From the NCBI GenBank assembly GCA_019454915.1, contig JACFNM010000129.1, positions 1-10,296 on the forward strand: 10,296 bases of DNA, given 5' to 3'. Of the stretch, positions 1 to 6,975 are shown in pieces. Within the stretch, counting starts at the first letter, position 1. Each line of letters starts with the position of its first letter. The notes beneath the pieces are model-generated. The model did no database searches, was not told the origin of the DNA, and was given only the letters and a program-made list of their open reading frames with translations. This stretch comes from Chitinophagaceae bacterium (GTDB lineage Bacteria; Bacteroidota; Bacteroidia; Chitinophagales; Chitinophagaceae). Position numbers and translations under genes: made by a program.

Positions 1-9
1 TAACAGTTT

Positions 10-1518
10 ATGAGTTTGAAATTTTACACCGTTTTCCTGTCTTTTTTAGTTTTTTGGGCGCAGGTTATTGTTGCTCAGCCCAATGTGGCATTAGGAAGGA
101 ATGCTACATCTTCTTCAAATGAGAATGGTTCGCTCTTACCTGGAAACGCAGTTGATGGAAATATGAGTACGCGCTGGTCAAGCAGCTATTCCGATAATCA
201 GTGGATAGCCATTGATTTGCTGGATCAGTACGACTTTACGGAAGTAAAATTATTCTGGGAAACGGCTCTTGGTAAGGATTTTAATATTGAAGTGTCGGAT
301 GATGGGGTAAGCTGGACGTTGGCTGAATCCATCACAGGAAATACGGTTTTAAATAATACAATAGATATATCCGGTAATTCAGGACGCTTTGTCCGGATGT
401 ACGGATTGACGAGAGGGACAAATTATGGTTTTTCGCTATACGAATTTGAGGTGTATGGAACACTTTCCGGAAGCCAGCCGGTCATTAATCTTGCCCGTGC
501 GGGAACGTATTCTGCCTCGTCCTATGAAATACAGAACGGAGTGAGTCATCTTCCTGAGTACGCTTTTGACGGCTTCGGGCAAAATGTAGGTTCGAATGGC
601 AAAGCGTATGATCAAAATAGTAATGAGTACCAGAGGTGGGGCAGTTATTATAACACACCGAGCAATCCGGTAGTAGATAATGATCAATGGATTGCCGTTG
701 ATTTGGGCGCAAAGTATGAAATTACGGAAGTACGGTTATATTGGGAAGCAGCTAACGGCAAAGATTTTGATATTGAGGTATCGGTAGACGGCGTCAACTG
801 GACAACGGCAGCCGGCATCCGGAATAATCCGGCTAACCAATACACTAATATCATTTTAATTGATCCGTCCGTTGAGGCAAGGCATGTAAGGATGAAAGGG
901 ATAGAACGTAACCTAACCTATGGCTATTCTTTGTATGAATTTGAAGTGTATGGACCAAACTCCACACTTCCTATTCAATTGAATAGCTTCTCGGCTGTGA
1001 AAAAAGGAAGTTCCGTCCAGTTAAACTGGAATGCCAGTATGGATGCAGAAAGCCGGTTTAATGTACAACGTAGTGATGATGGGATCAATTTCAACACGAT
1101 TGGAACCTTGTATTTCCCAACGGGCACCAATGGTTTGTCTAATGACTATCATTTTACCGATGAATCACCGCTGGCAGGCGTGAATTATTATCGCCTGGAC
1201 TATACGGAAACCGGAGAGATGACATTGTATTCGGATGTTCGGTCAGTTCGTTTTGACGAACAGACAGGTTTCAGGATATCTCCCAATCCGGTGTCGGGCT
1301 CTCTCATTCAGGTGGAGCTGGCGAAGAGTGTGCAGAATCGCCTGACGATGCGTTTGTTAACCATAACCGGTCGCGTAATTCAGCAACAGGAAGTGAACGG
1401 AAATGGAAAATCGGTGCAAATGAACCTAAACAGAGGGATACCTTCGGGTACTTATATCCTGCAGGTGTTAGAAGCAAACCGGACTATTCACTCCAAACAA
1501 ATTTTGATTAGCCGGTAA
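10..1518 (+). CDS. Secreted protein with two discoidin (F5/8 type C) domains and a T9SS sorting tail
   Basis: The 502-residue protein is a modular, probably surface-displayed or secreted binding protein. A signal peptide covers about residues 1-22, with likely cleavage at VIVA/Q. Two F5/8C beta-sandwich modules follow at about 24-151 and 156-317. They share patterns such as QWIA(I/V)DL, KDF(N/D)IEVS and SLYEFEVYG, so they look like an internal duplication; the second has an extra loop around residues 185-223. Residues 320-415 resemble the fibronectin-III-like segment common before T9SS tails (FNVQRSDDG, NYYRLDYTE). Residues 420-502 form a type A sorting domain (FRISPNPVSG, then GTYILQV and a basic end), which the T9SS normally removes or anchors after export. 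No catalytic domain is present, so glycan or cell-surface binding is the likely role (inference). A stop codon lies just upstream of the ATG. It is the only complete gene before the 1541 terminator; what lies upstream is outside the window. Confidence 0.9.
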   Translation: MSLKFYTVFLSFLVFWAQVIVAQPNVALGRNATSSSNENGSLLPGNAVDGNMSTRWSSSYSDNQWIAIDLLDQYDFTEVKLFWETALGKDFNIEVSDDGVSWTLAESITGNTVLNNTIDISGNSGRFVRMYGLTRGTNYGFSLYEFEVYGTLSGSQPVINLARAGTYSASSYEIQNGVSHLPEYAFDGFGQNVGSNGKAYDQNSNEYQRWGSYYNTPSNPVVDNDQWIAVDLGAKYEITEVRLYWEAANGKDFDIEVSVDGVNWTTAAGIRNNPANQYTNIILIDPSVEARHVRMKGIERNLTYGYSLYEFEVYGPNSTLPIQLNSFSAVKKGSSVQLNWNASMDAESRFNVQRSDDGINFNTIGTLYFPTGTNGLSNDYHFTDESPLAGVNYYRLDYTETGEMTLYSDVRSVRFDEQTGFRISPNPVSGSLIQVELAKSVQNRLTMRLLTITGRVIQQQEVNGNGKSVQMNLNRGIPSGTYILQVLEANRTIHSKQILISR

Positions 1519-1540
1519 GAGGTTTCAAATATTAATAAGT

Positions 1541-1583
1541 AAAAGGCGAGCGCTTTATTATAAATAAAGCGCTCGCCTTTTTT
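1541..1583 (+). terminator. Strong rho-independent terminator after the discoidin gene
   Basis: Two perfectly complementary 19-base arms (1541-1559 and 1563-1581) enclose a 3-base loop. The stem contains the GC-rich core GGCGAGCGC and is followed by a T run ending at 1583. It starts 22 bases after the stop codon of the discoidin gene. The A-rich left arm means it could also stop transcription coming from the other strand, although no minus-strand gene faces it here. Confidence 0.93.
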
Positions 1584-1716
1584 GAATCGGTTTTGCTGAC
1601 GAAGAGATTGCATATAGGAAATCTCGGATTTCTGTTCTTTCGGGGGGATGGTATTTTTTTGTTCGTTCAATAGTGAAGCTGAAACTGAAGTAAACCAAAA
1701 TTCTTATTTTCACCGG

Positions 1717-3069
1717 ATGAACCATTCTTTTCATCGTACTGAAGGAGACGTTAATTTTTCTGAATCGCGCGAAGCATGGTATAGCGTAATAGCCCACGCG
1801 GAAACTCAAAAATACCTGGAGGAAGATGCCCGGTACTTTCTTCATCAGTCCATGTCAACTCCCTGCTTAGACGTGTTGCAATCATGCGATGGTATTTATA
1901 TCACCGACCTCACCGGTAAGTCGTACATGGATTTTCATGGTAACAATGTACACCAGGTAGGCTATCGCAATCAATACGTGCTGGAAAAGGTAAAGGCTCA
2001 GATGGATACATTGCCGTTTAGCCCGAGGCGGTATACCAACGTACCGGCAATTGAGTTAGCGGAAAAATTAGCCGCACTTTTCCCCGGCAATCTCAATCGG
2101 GTATTGTTTGCTCCGGGAGGCACTTCGGCGATGGGCATGGCATTGAAGTTAGCACGCATAGTAACCGGTAAACACAAGATTGTTTCTCTTTGGGATTCTT
2201 TTCATGGCGCCTCCCTGGATGCTATTTCAGCCGGTGGCGAACAGGTATTTCGTAAAGGAATGGGCCCGCTGATGCCTGGAGTGGAAAGAATACCGCCGCC
2301 TACTTCTTACCGGGGAATCTTTACGTCAGACGGAAATGATGAAGTTTATGCCGAATACCTCGAATATGTGATAGAAAAAGAAGGCGACATAGGCGCTTTT
2401 GTTGTGGAAACCATCCGGAATACGGATGTACAGATTCCATCAAAAGCCTATTGGAGCAAGGTTTCGGAAATATGCAAAAAGCACGAAGTATTGCTGATAT
2501 TAGATGAGATACCCATTGCTTTTGGAAGAACCGGAAAGATGTTCGCTTTTGAACACTACGATCTGGAGCCTGATATTGTATGCCTGGGAAAGGGATTGGG
2601 TGCGGGGGTTATGCCTTTAGCGGCTATGGTTACCCGTGATACCTTTAATATAGCAACCGATGTGTCGTTGGGACATTATACTCACGAAAAAAGTCCGGTG
2701 GCCAGTGTGGCAGCCCTCGCCATGTTTGAGTTTCTGGAGCGGGAGCATATATTGGAAAAAGTAAACGCGGATGCTGTATTTATGAAGACGGAACTGGAAG
2801 CGCTCAAACAGAAGCACGAACTAATCGGCGATATCCGGGGAATAGGATTGTTGTGGGCCATTGAACTGGTGAAAAACCGTGAAACAAAAGAAAAGGCAAT
2901 CGAAGAAGCTGAGATGATTCTATATGAATGTCTGGCAAACGGCTTAAGTTTTAAGATTTCACAGGGAAATGTACTTCAATTGTCGCCCCCTCTTATCATT
3001 ACCCGGCCACAGCTTCAGGAAGCTATACATATTATAGATACAGCACTTTCAAAAGTGGCTGGTAGGTAG
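1717..3069 (+). CDS. Class III PLP-dependent aminotransferase (ornithine aminotransferase-like; substrate uncertain)
   Basis: This is a fold-type I PLP enzyme of the class III aminotransferase family, about 450 residues, a normal length. Numbered from the 1717 ATG, the cofactor lysine is K292 in CLGKGLGAG, the pyridine-nitrogen aspartate is D263 in LILDEIP, and the stacking histidine is H163 in SFHGASLDA. The phosphate loop reads GGTSAM instead of the usual GSEANE-type loop, and ETIRNTDVQ replaces the EPIQGE-type segment of ornithine and acetylornithine aminotransferases. The open frame extends to an ATG at 1648. I prefer 1717 because the extra 23 residues look non-homologous to the family and a TA-T-rich promoter-like stretch (1652-1661) lies inside them. 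It converges on the arginine deiminase/citrulline hydrolase operon, which suggests ornithine delta-transamination. Alternatives from the loop sequences are a dialkylglycine decarboxylase-like enzyme or the aminophosphonate ammonia-lyase PbfA. The family call is firm; the substrate is not. Confidence 0.85.
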   Translation: MNHSFHRTEGDVNFSESREAWYSVIAHAETQKYLEEDARYFLHQSMSTPCLDVLQSCDGIYITDLTGKSYMDFHGNNVHQVGYRNQYVLEKVKAQMDTLPFSPRRYTNVPAIELAEKLAALFPGNLNRVLFAPGGTSAMGMALKLARIVTGKHKIVSLWDSFHGASLDAISAGGEQVFRKGMGPLMPGVERIPPPTSYRGIFTSDGNDEVYAEYLEYVIEKEGDIGAFVVETIRNTDVQIPSKAYWSKVSEICKKHEVLLILDEIPIAFGRTGKMFAFEHYDLEPDIVCLGKGLGAGVMPLAAMVTRDTFNIATDVSLGHYTHEKSPVASVAALAMFEFLEREHILEKVNADAVFMKTELEALKQKHELIGDIRGIGLLWAIELVKNRETKEKAIEEAEMILYECLANGLSFKISQGNVLQLSPPLIITRPQLQEAIHIIDTALSKVAGR

Positions 3070-3100
3070 GAGATCGTTTCGAAGTTTCGGGAAAGCGCTA

Positions 3101-4003
3101 TCAAAACACTTCCGTTATCATGCATCTCGCGCTTCCGCCGCCGTTGGCTTCAATTGTGTACAGCGGTGTGTGAAGGATGGCACTATATTTTTGCAGTGTG
3201 GTAATTTGCCCGGTATTCAGCGACTGATAGGCCTGCGTTGACATGATAACAAAAGATTTTCCATCCTTATTGAACACCTCTAACATATTGCCCGCGAAGT
3301 GTTGCATTTGATGATGTGTAATGGGAATAATTTCTTTTTCTGAGTTCCGGAGAGAAGTGACTACCTGGTCTTTTTCCTGTGTATCTGCAATGCTATCCAG
3401 GCAAATAACGGCGTATTCATTGCCGACTGTCATCATCACGTTGGTATGATAGACGGGGATGCGGTTTTTATCTTCTCCGTGAAAAGGGATCGGTTTGTAT
3501 TTCATCAAGCAACAAAATTCTTCCAGGACTTCTATATGGGTTCTGGGTGATAGGCAGGCATAGGCGATTTTATGACGACGGTCTAATACCATGCTGCCCG
3601 TACCTTCTAAGAACCGGTTTTCGTTTTCATGCGGGGAAAGATCCAGAATAGCGGAGACGTTGAATTTTCTTTGAAGAAATTCGATCAGTTCCGGTTTCTT
3701 TTCCAGGCGCCTGATGGGTGCAAACATAGGGTAAAGACACATGATGCCTCCCTCGTGAAAAGAAACCCAGTTGTTAGGGAATATGGAATCCGGCGTTTCC
3801 GGTGAAGGCATGTCGTTTACAATGGTTACTTCTATATGATGATGATTCAATAGCTGAACCATCCGGTCGAATTCGCTGAGCGCCCTTTCCTGTACATTAC
3901 CGGGCTCTGCAACCTGGAATGCATTGTTAACAGCCGTTTCCGGGTTAAACCCGAATCCCGCGGGCCTGACCATGAGAAGATGGGATGCGCTATTCATTGT
4001 CAA
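3101..4003 (-). CDS. ctlX: Citrulline hydrolase CtlX (amidinotransferase/DDAH-fold)
   Basis: The 300-residue protein belongs to the guanidino-group-modifying superfamily (arginine deiminase, DDAH, amidinotransferase). Family knowledge assigns CtlX proteins the hydrolysis of citrulline to ornithine, CO2 and ammonia in the cytoplasm. Visible motifs are DSIFPNNW (72-79), FLEGTGSMVLDR with E133, the histidine segment VYHTNVMM with H186, and the C-terminal nucleophile C294 in GGGSARCM, only six residues from the end. The size matches the family. Translation could start at M1 or at M3 (MTMN). Its start lies 16 bases after the stop of the arginine deiminase gene on the same strand, so the two are almost certainly cotranscribed, deiminase first. 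A dimethylarginine hydrolase or arginine deiminase-like activity is the alternative. The operon partner, which makes citrulline, supports CtlX. Confidence 0.83.
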   Translation of the reverse strand: MTMNSASHLLMVRPAGFGFNPETAVNNAFQVAEPGNVQERALSEFDRMVQLLNHHHIEVTIVNDMPSPETPDSIFPNNWVSFHEGGIMCLYPMFAPIRRLEKKPELIEFLQRKFNVSAILDLSPHENENRFLEGTGSMVLDRRHKIAYACLSPRTHIEVLEEFCCLMKYKPIPFHGEDKNRIPVYHTNVMMTVGNEYAVICLDSIADTQEKDQVVTSLRNSEKEIIPITHHQMQHFAGNMLEVFNKDGKSFVIMSTQAYQSLNTGQITTLQKYSAILHTPLYTIEANGGGSARCMITEVF

Positions 4004-4019
4004 TACCGGTCTTTGTTCT

Positions 4020-5471
4020 TTAACGTATCGCGTCTCTGTAAAGGGGCATACTCATACAGTGAAACCCGCCCCTGGCACGGGAAAGCTCCGCCGAAGGAAG
4101 CAGGATCAGCGTATTGTTGATTCGATCAGTAGTAATGGCGTCATTTTCCAATGATTGAATTAAATCTGCTGCATGAACGATGCTAAACCCTAAACTGCGG
4201 AAGGCTTCATTCGTTTTGTTGTTGCGATCGTATCCCAAAATCACACCTTCTTTTAAAGCGAGAAGGTTACAGGAATCAGTCCATTGTTCCCGACTGTCGA
4301 AAGGAAACTCGTTGTTGCCCGAATATACAAATTGCACAGGTTCCTCTGATTTCAGATCGCGTATGCTTATGTCGGTAAGCAAATCCTCCAGGTTATCAAA
4401 ACACAAGGGGCTGTCTGTTTGCTCCTTATAAAATTGTATCACTTTGAAGGTAGTTTCCTTCATGGGGCTTTCAAGAATCTTTTGAACGGGGTCTGTATTT
4501 TCATGGTGTATTGCTGCTTTGGAAAAATTGCCGGACATAACCCATACGTTTCTTTTCACCTGGGTAAATATCGTGTCAATGTGCATGTAGTCCCTTTTTT
4601 TGGGAATGATGACGACACTGATTTTATTTACCAATCCTCTGCCGAATAATATTTGAATCACCTGGTGAGCTGCTTCCATCGTCGTTCGTTCACTGACGCC
4701 TATCAACAGATGATTGGGGCTGACGACCATGATATCCCCTCCCTCCAGTGTCACCCGCTTATTGTGGATATGATCCGGCATCAGAAACTGCCGGTGCGTG
4801 TCTGATAACTCAATGATGTTTTGACTGACCGAATAGAAAAGCGGGTGATGGTAGAATATGTACTTGGCAAGCAATGCTTCTCTTAATCGCGCCTTCTTTG
4901 CCGGTTTATTCAGCAAAATATGATCTCCGATGATAACCCCGATGTCCCGTGTAAAAATGAAGTTAGGAATCGGAGGAAATATCAGGGTCTTGTCCGGCAG
5001 CGCGCCCGTAATAAAAACTTTGGCTAAGGCGGAAGGGCTCAACCTGGTCAGTTCTGTTTGTTGCCTGTAGGTGCAGTTCTCTATCGCACAAACGGCCGCT
5101 GTTAGCTTCTCTTTCAACGTATCTTCAAAAAGAATAGCAGCCAGCAGATTCTGCAGTTCTATGACTTTATCTGAATTGAAGAAATCCGGATGGTCAGGTT
5201 GGTAAAAACGGCGATTATTGGCGGGGTCATCTGCTGCTCTTAACCTGCCCCTGATCTTATCCGGGTCGAGAAAGTATAATAACAATTTTGTGTAATAGTC
5301 ATATTCCTTTCTGCGGATAGAGTCTAAGTGGATGATATCTTCAAAGAGCCAGTCCTGTGCTTTTGACGGCACCACTTTGCCCAATCCGCTATCCGGCGTA
5401 TGAACCAGCACTTTTCTTAACTGACCTATCTCAGAATCAACCCGGATGGAATATGGTAGCTGGGTGCTCAT
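4020..5471 (-). CDS. arcA: Arginine deiminase (extended form)
   Basis: The enzyme hydrolyses arginine to citrulline and ammonia through a covalent Cys intermediate. Key residues line up with the well-studied Pseudomonas aeruginosa enzyme (family knowledge, its numbering in brackets): D176 in FTRD (D166), R195 (R185), E243 in LEGGD (E224), R262 in SERT (R243), H297 and D299 in MHIDT (H278, D280), R467 and C472 in RGGFHCM (R401, C406). The spacings D to R, E to R, E to H and R to C are identical. The helical insert typical of true arginine deiminases is present at about 75-155. At 483 residues it is roughly 65 longer than usual, with about 47 extra residues between H297 and C472. It is the first gene of a minus-strand pair with ctlX. 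The leader has only a weak -7-like element (plus-strand 5505-5512, one mismatch on the minus strand). No carbamoyltransferase or kinase gene is nearby. Confidence 0.9.
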   Translation of the reverse strand: MSTQLPYSIRVDSEIGQLRKVLVHTPDSGLGKVVPSKAQDWLFEDIIHLDSIRRKEYDYYTKLLLYFLDPDKIRGRLRAADDPANNRRFYQPDHPDFFNSDKVIELQNLLAAILFEDTLKEKLTAAVCAIENCTYRQQTELTRLSPSALAKVFITGALPDKTLIFPPIPNFIFTRDIGVIIGDHILLNKPAKKARLREALLAKYIFYHHPLFYSVSQNIIELSDTHRQFLMPDHIHNKRVTLEGGDIMVVSPNHLLIGVSERTTMEAAHQVIQILFGRGLVNKISVVIIPKKRDYMHIDTIFTQVKRNVWVMSGNFSKAAIHHENTDPVQKILESPMKETTFKVIQFYKEQTDSPLCFDNLEDLLTDISIRDLKSEEPVQFVYSGNNEFPFDSREQWTDSCNLLALKEGVILGYDRNNKTNEAFRSLGFSIVHAADLIQSLENDAITTDRINNTLILLPSAELSRARGGFHCMSMPLYRDAIR

Positions 5472-5554
5472 ATCTGCTGTAATTTACTGTTTTGAAGGCA
5501 ATTACAAAAATCGCCGTACGCAGGTAAAACATCCTAGGGTATTCGAACTCTGAT

Positions 5555-5562
5555 TATTTTTG
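5555..5562 (+). promoter_or_regulatory. Possible -7 promoter element for the small lipoprotein gene
   Basis: TATTTTTG is an exact match to the Bacteroidota -7 consensus TAnnTTTG. It lies about 100 bases before the lipoprotein ATG at 5664, in the divergent gap shared with the arginine deiminase gene. I see no convincing TTTG -33 box at the expected spacing. A second, imperfect candidate is TATTATTTG at 5598-5606. Confidence 0.35.
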
Positions 5563-5663
5563 GAGAGTTGTCGCCTAACAGGTTAAACGTAACGCTATAT
5601 TATTTGTCTTACACGCAAAGATTTCGCATCTTTCCATTTCTCCCGGTATTAAAATACACAATT

Positions 5664-6137
5664 ATGAAAATATTGATTTTACCCTTAGCGTTAGTTGCTT
5701 TTATCTTCTCCTCCTGCAGGAAGGAAGAGATTACAGAAGTGAAACAGGTGGACCAGGCTTTTTCTGCTGTATATAATATATCGCCCGGCGATTGGGTGTC
5801 GAATGACGGAGGCTATACGTATTCCGTGGATTTGGATATCCCCGAGTTAGACAATGTCATATACCAGCAGGGAGCGGTTTTAACTTATCTTTCGTTTTCG
5901 GGCACGTCTTACTATGAAGCGCTACCGCAGGTTTTTGATGGTATCACTTATGGAGCTATTCATGGTGATGGATTTGTTAGTATTGATATCAGTGCGCTTT
6001 CAGGTAATCTGATCGATCCGCCGGGACAAAGTATCTCTGCTAAAATTATTTTAATAGACGCTACGAGGCTCGCATTGCGCCCGAACATTAATTTCAGGAA
6101 CCTGATGGAGGTGGAGAGGGCATTCGGCATCCATTAA
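5664..6137 (+). CDS. Small lipoprotein of unknown function
   Basis: The 157-residue protein begins with a lipoprotein signal peptide: a K, a hydrophobic stretch, and the lipobox FSSC with lipidated C18, followed by RKEE. The mature part is about 139 residues, with no transmembrane segment. It is rich in Tyr, Gly and Asp, and looks like a small beta-rich envelope protein (for example YTYSVDLDIPELD and GAVLTYLSFSG). I do not recognise catalytic motifs. Similar short Cys-anchored proteins with a GAVLxYLSF-type segment are common in Bacteroidota, without known function. The open frame can be extended 32 codons upstream, but that would bury the signal peptide, so the start at 5664 is preferred. 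It is divergent from the arginine deiminase operon and 131 bases ahead of the azurin gene, which has its own promoter-like element. Confidence 0.72.
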   Translation: MKILILPLALVAFIFSSCRKEEITEVKQVDQAFSAVYNISPGDWVSNDGGYTYSVDLDIPELDNVIYQQGAVLTYLSFSGTSYYEALPQVFDGITYGAIHGDGFVSIDISALSGNLIDPPGQSISAKIILIDATRLALRPNINFRNLMEVERAFGIH

Positions 6138-6244
6138 TATGGGGTAACGTCCTTTTTTTTGAGATAATTCTGAAGAACTCTTTATTAATTTGGGAAAAAT
6201 TTTGTAATTATTCTTCATTTTAGGGTTTATATGCCTGAGGTGTG

Positions 6245-6252
6245 TACATTTG
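6245..6252 (+). promoter_or_regulatory. -7 promoter element of the azurin gene
   Basis: TACATTTG matches the Bacteroidota -7 consensus TAnnTTTG exactly and ends 16 bases before the azurin ATG. A TTTA at 6219-6222 could act as a weak -33 box, about 22 bases upstream. Transcription would start a few bases later, giving a very short, A-rich leader. It also rules out the longer reading frame that begins at 6242. Confidence 0.55.
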
Positions 6253-6268
6253 CGAAAAATTAAACATC

Positions 6269-6799
6269 ATGAAAATTATTAAGTATGTACTTTTCGCCGG
6301 TGTTGTTGGTTTGGCAGCATGTGGCGGTGGAAATGAGTCATCCAATGCAACTGATCAACCTGCTGCTCCGGCAGAAACGCAACAAGCGGAAACTCCCGCT
6401 GCTGCACCAGCATCAGAAGGAGCAGGCGTAACACTGGAAATTACCGGTGACGATGCCATGAAGTTTGACAAATCAGAACTTAGGGCTAAAGCCGGCCAAA
6501 AAGTAACACTGACTTTGCATCACTCTGGGAAGCTGTCCAAAGAGGCTATGGGACACAATGTGGTAATTTTAAAGCCGGGTACAGATATTGCCGCATTTGC
6601 CGCTAAAGCAGTAGATGCCAAAGCCAATGATTATTTCCCTGAATCCGAAGCCGCTAGTGTAATTGCCCATACTAAAATAATAGGCGGTGGTGAAAGTGTA
6701 ACGATCGAGTTTACAGCTCCTGAAGCCGGTACTTATCCGTTTATCTGCAGTTTCCCCGGTCACTACGGATTTATGAAAGGTGATTTTATAGTAGAGTAA
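6269..6799 (+). CDS. Azurin, lipid-anchored blue (type 1) copper protein
   Basis: The 176-residue protein is a periplasm-facing electron-transfer cupredoxin. A lipoprotein signal ends in LAAC with C18 as the lipidated residue. An Ala/Pro/Glu-rich flexible linker spans about 24-53, then the azurin domain at about 53-176. All four copper ligands are visible: H96 in GHNVV, C160 and H165 in CSFPGH, and M169 in FMKG. The C-x4-H-x3-M spacing is that of azurin rather than plastocyanin or pseudoazurin. Lipid anchoring through a low-complexity tether is common for Bacteroidota azurins. The redox partner cannot be read here: no cytochrome or oxidase gene is adjacent. It appears monocistronic, with its own promoter element and a terminator 63 bases downstream. 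The start at 6269 is chosen because it gives the intact signal peptide. Confidence 0.94.
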   Translation: MKIIKYVLFAGVVGLAACGGGNESSNATDQPAAPAETQQAETPAAAPASEGAGVTLEITGDDAMKFDKSELRAKAGQKVTLTLHHSGKLSKEAMGHNVVILKPGTDIAAFAAKAVDAKANDYFPESEAASVIAHTKIIGGGESVTIEFTAPEAGTYPFICSFPGHYGFMKGDFIVE

Positions 6800-6862
6800 T
6801 TTTCTCCTTCTGTAAGATCATACTCAGAAAACTAATTTAATTTAGTCCGCGGAGCGGATCAT

Positions 6863-6893
6863 CAAAACCCACTAAAATGTTTAGTGGGTTTTG
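6863..6893 (+). terminator. Perfect 14-bp hairpin terminator after azurin
   Basis: The arms at 6863-6876 and 6880-6893 are exact reverse complements with a 3-base loop (ATG). The core is ACCCACTAAA/TTTAGTGGGT. The right arm ends in TTTTG, a short U tract, and the left arm offers AAAA for the opposite direction, so it may work both ways. A smaller hairpin (TCCGC/GCGGA, 6846-6858) lies just before it. Confidence 0.85.
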
Positions 6894-6925
6894 TCATTGA
6901 TATACGGGAAGTGCTCCTTTTCAGC

Positions 6926-6933
6926 TAATTTTG
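6926..6933 (+). promoter_or_regulatory. -7 promoter element of the gamma-lyase-like gene
   Basis: TAATTTTG is an exact TAnnTTTG match, 42 bases before the preferred ATG at 6976. A good -33 TTTG at 17-23 bases is not seen; the nearest TTG is about 26 bases upstream. Because it covers the alternative TTG start at 6931, it supports translation from 6976. Confidence 0.5.
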
Positions 6934-6975
6934 TACCTCTTCTTTATTTTTTCTATAAAAATTATTCTTCCGAAC

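Noticed and set aside
436..712. Two overlapping minus-strand frames within the discoidin gene
   Set aside because: They lie inside a well-supported coding region, and their compositions (His, Arg and Ser rich) are those of reverse-frame translation.
1642..1650. GGGGGG directly before the ATG at 1648, as a possible Shine-Dalgarno site
   Set aside because: It abuts the start codon with no spacing, Bacteroidota rarely use such sites, and the downstream ATG at 1717 fits the family N-terminus better.
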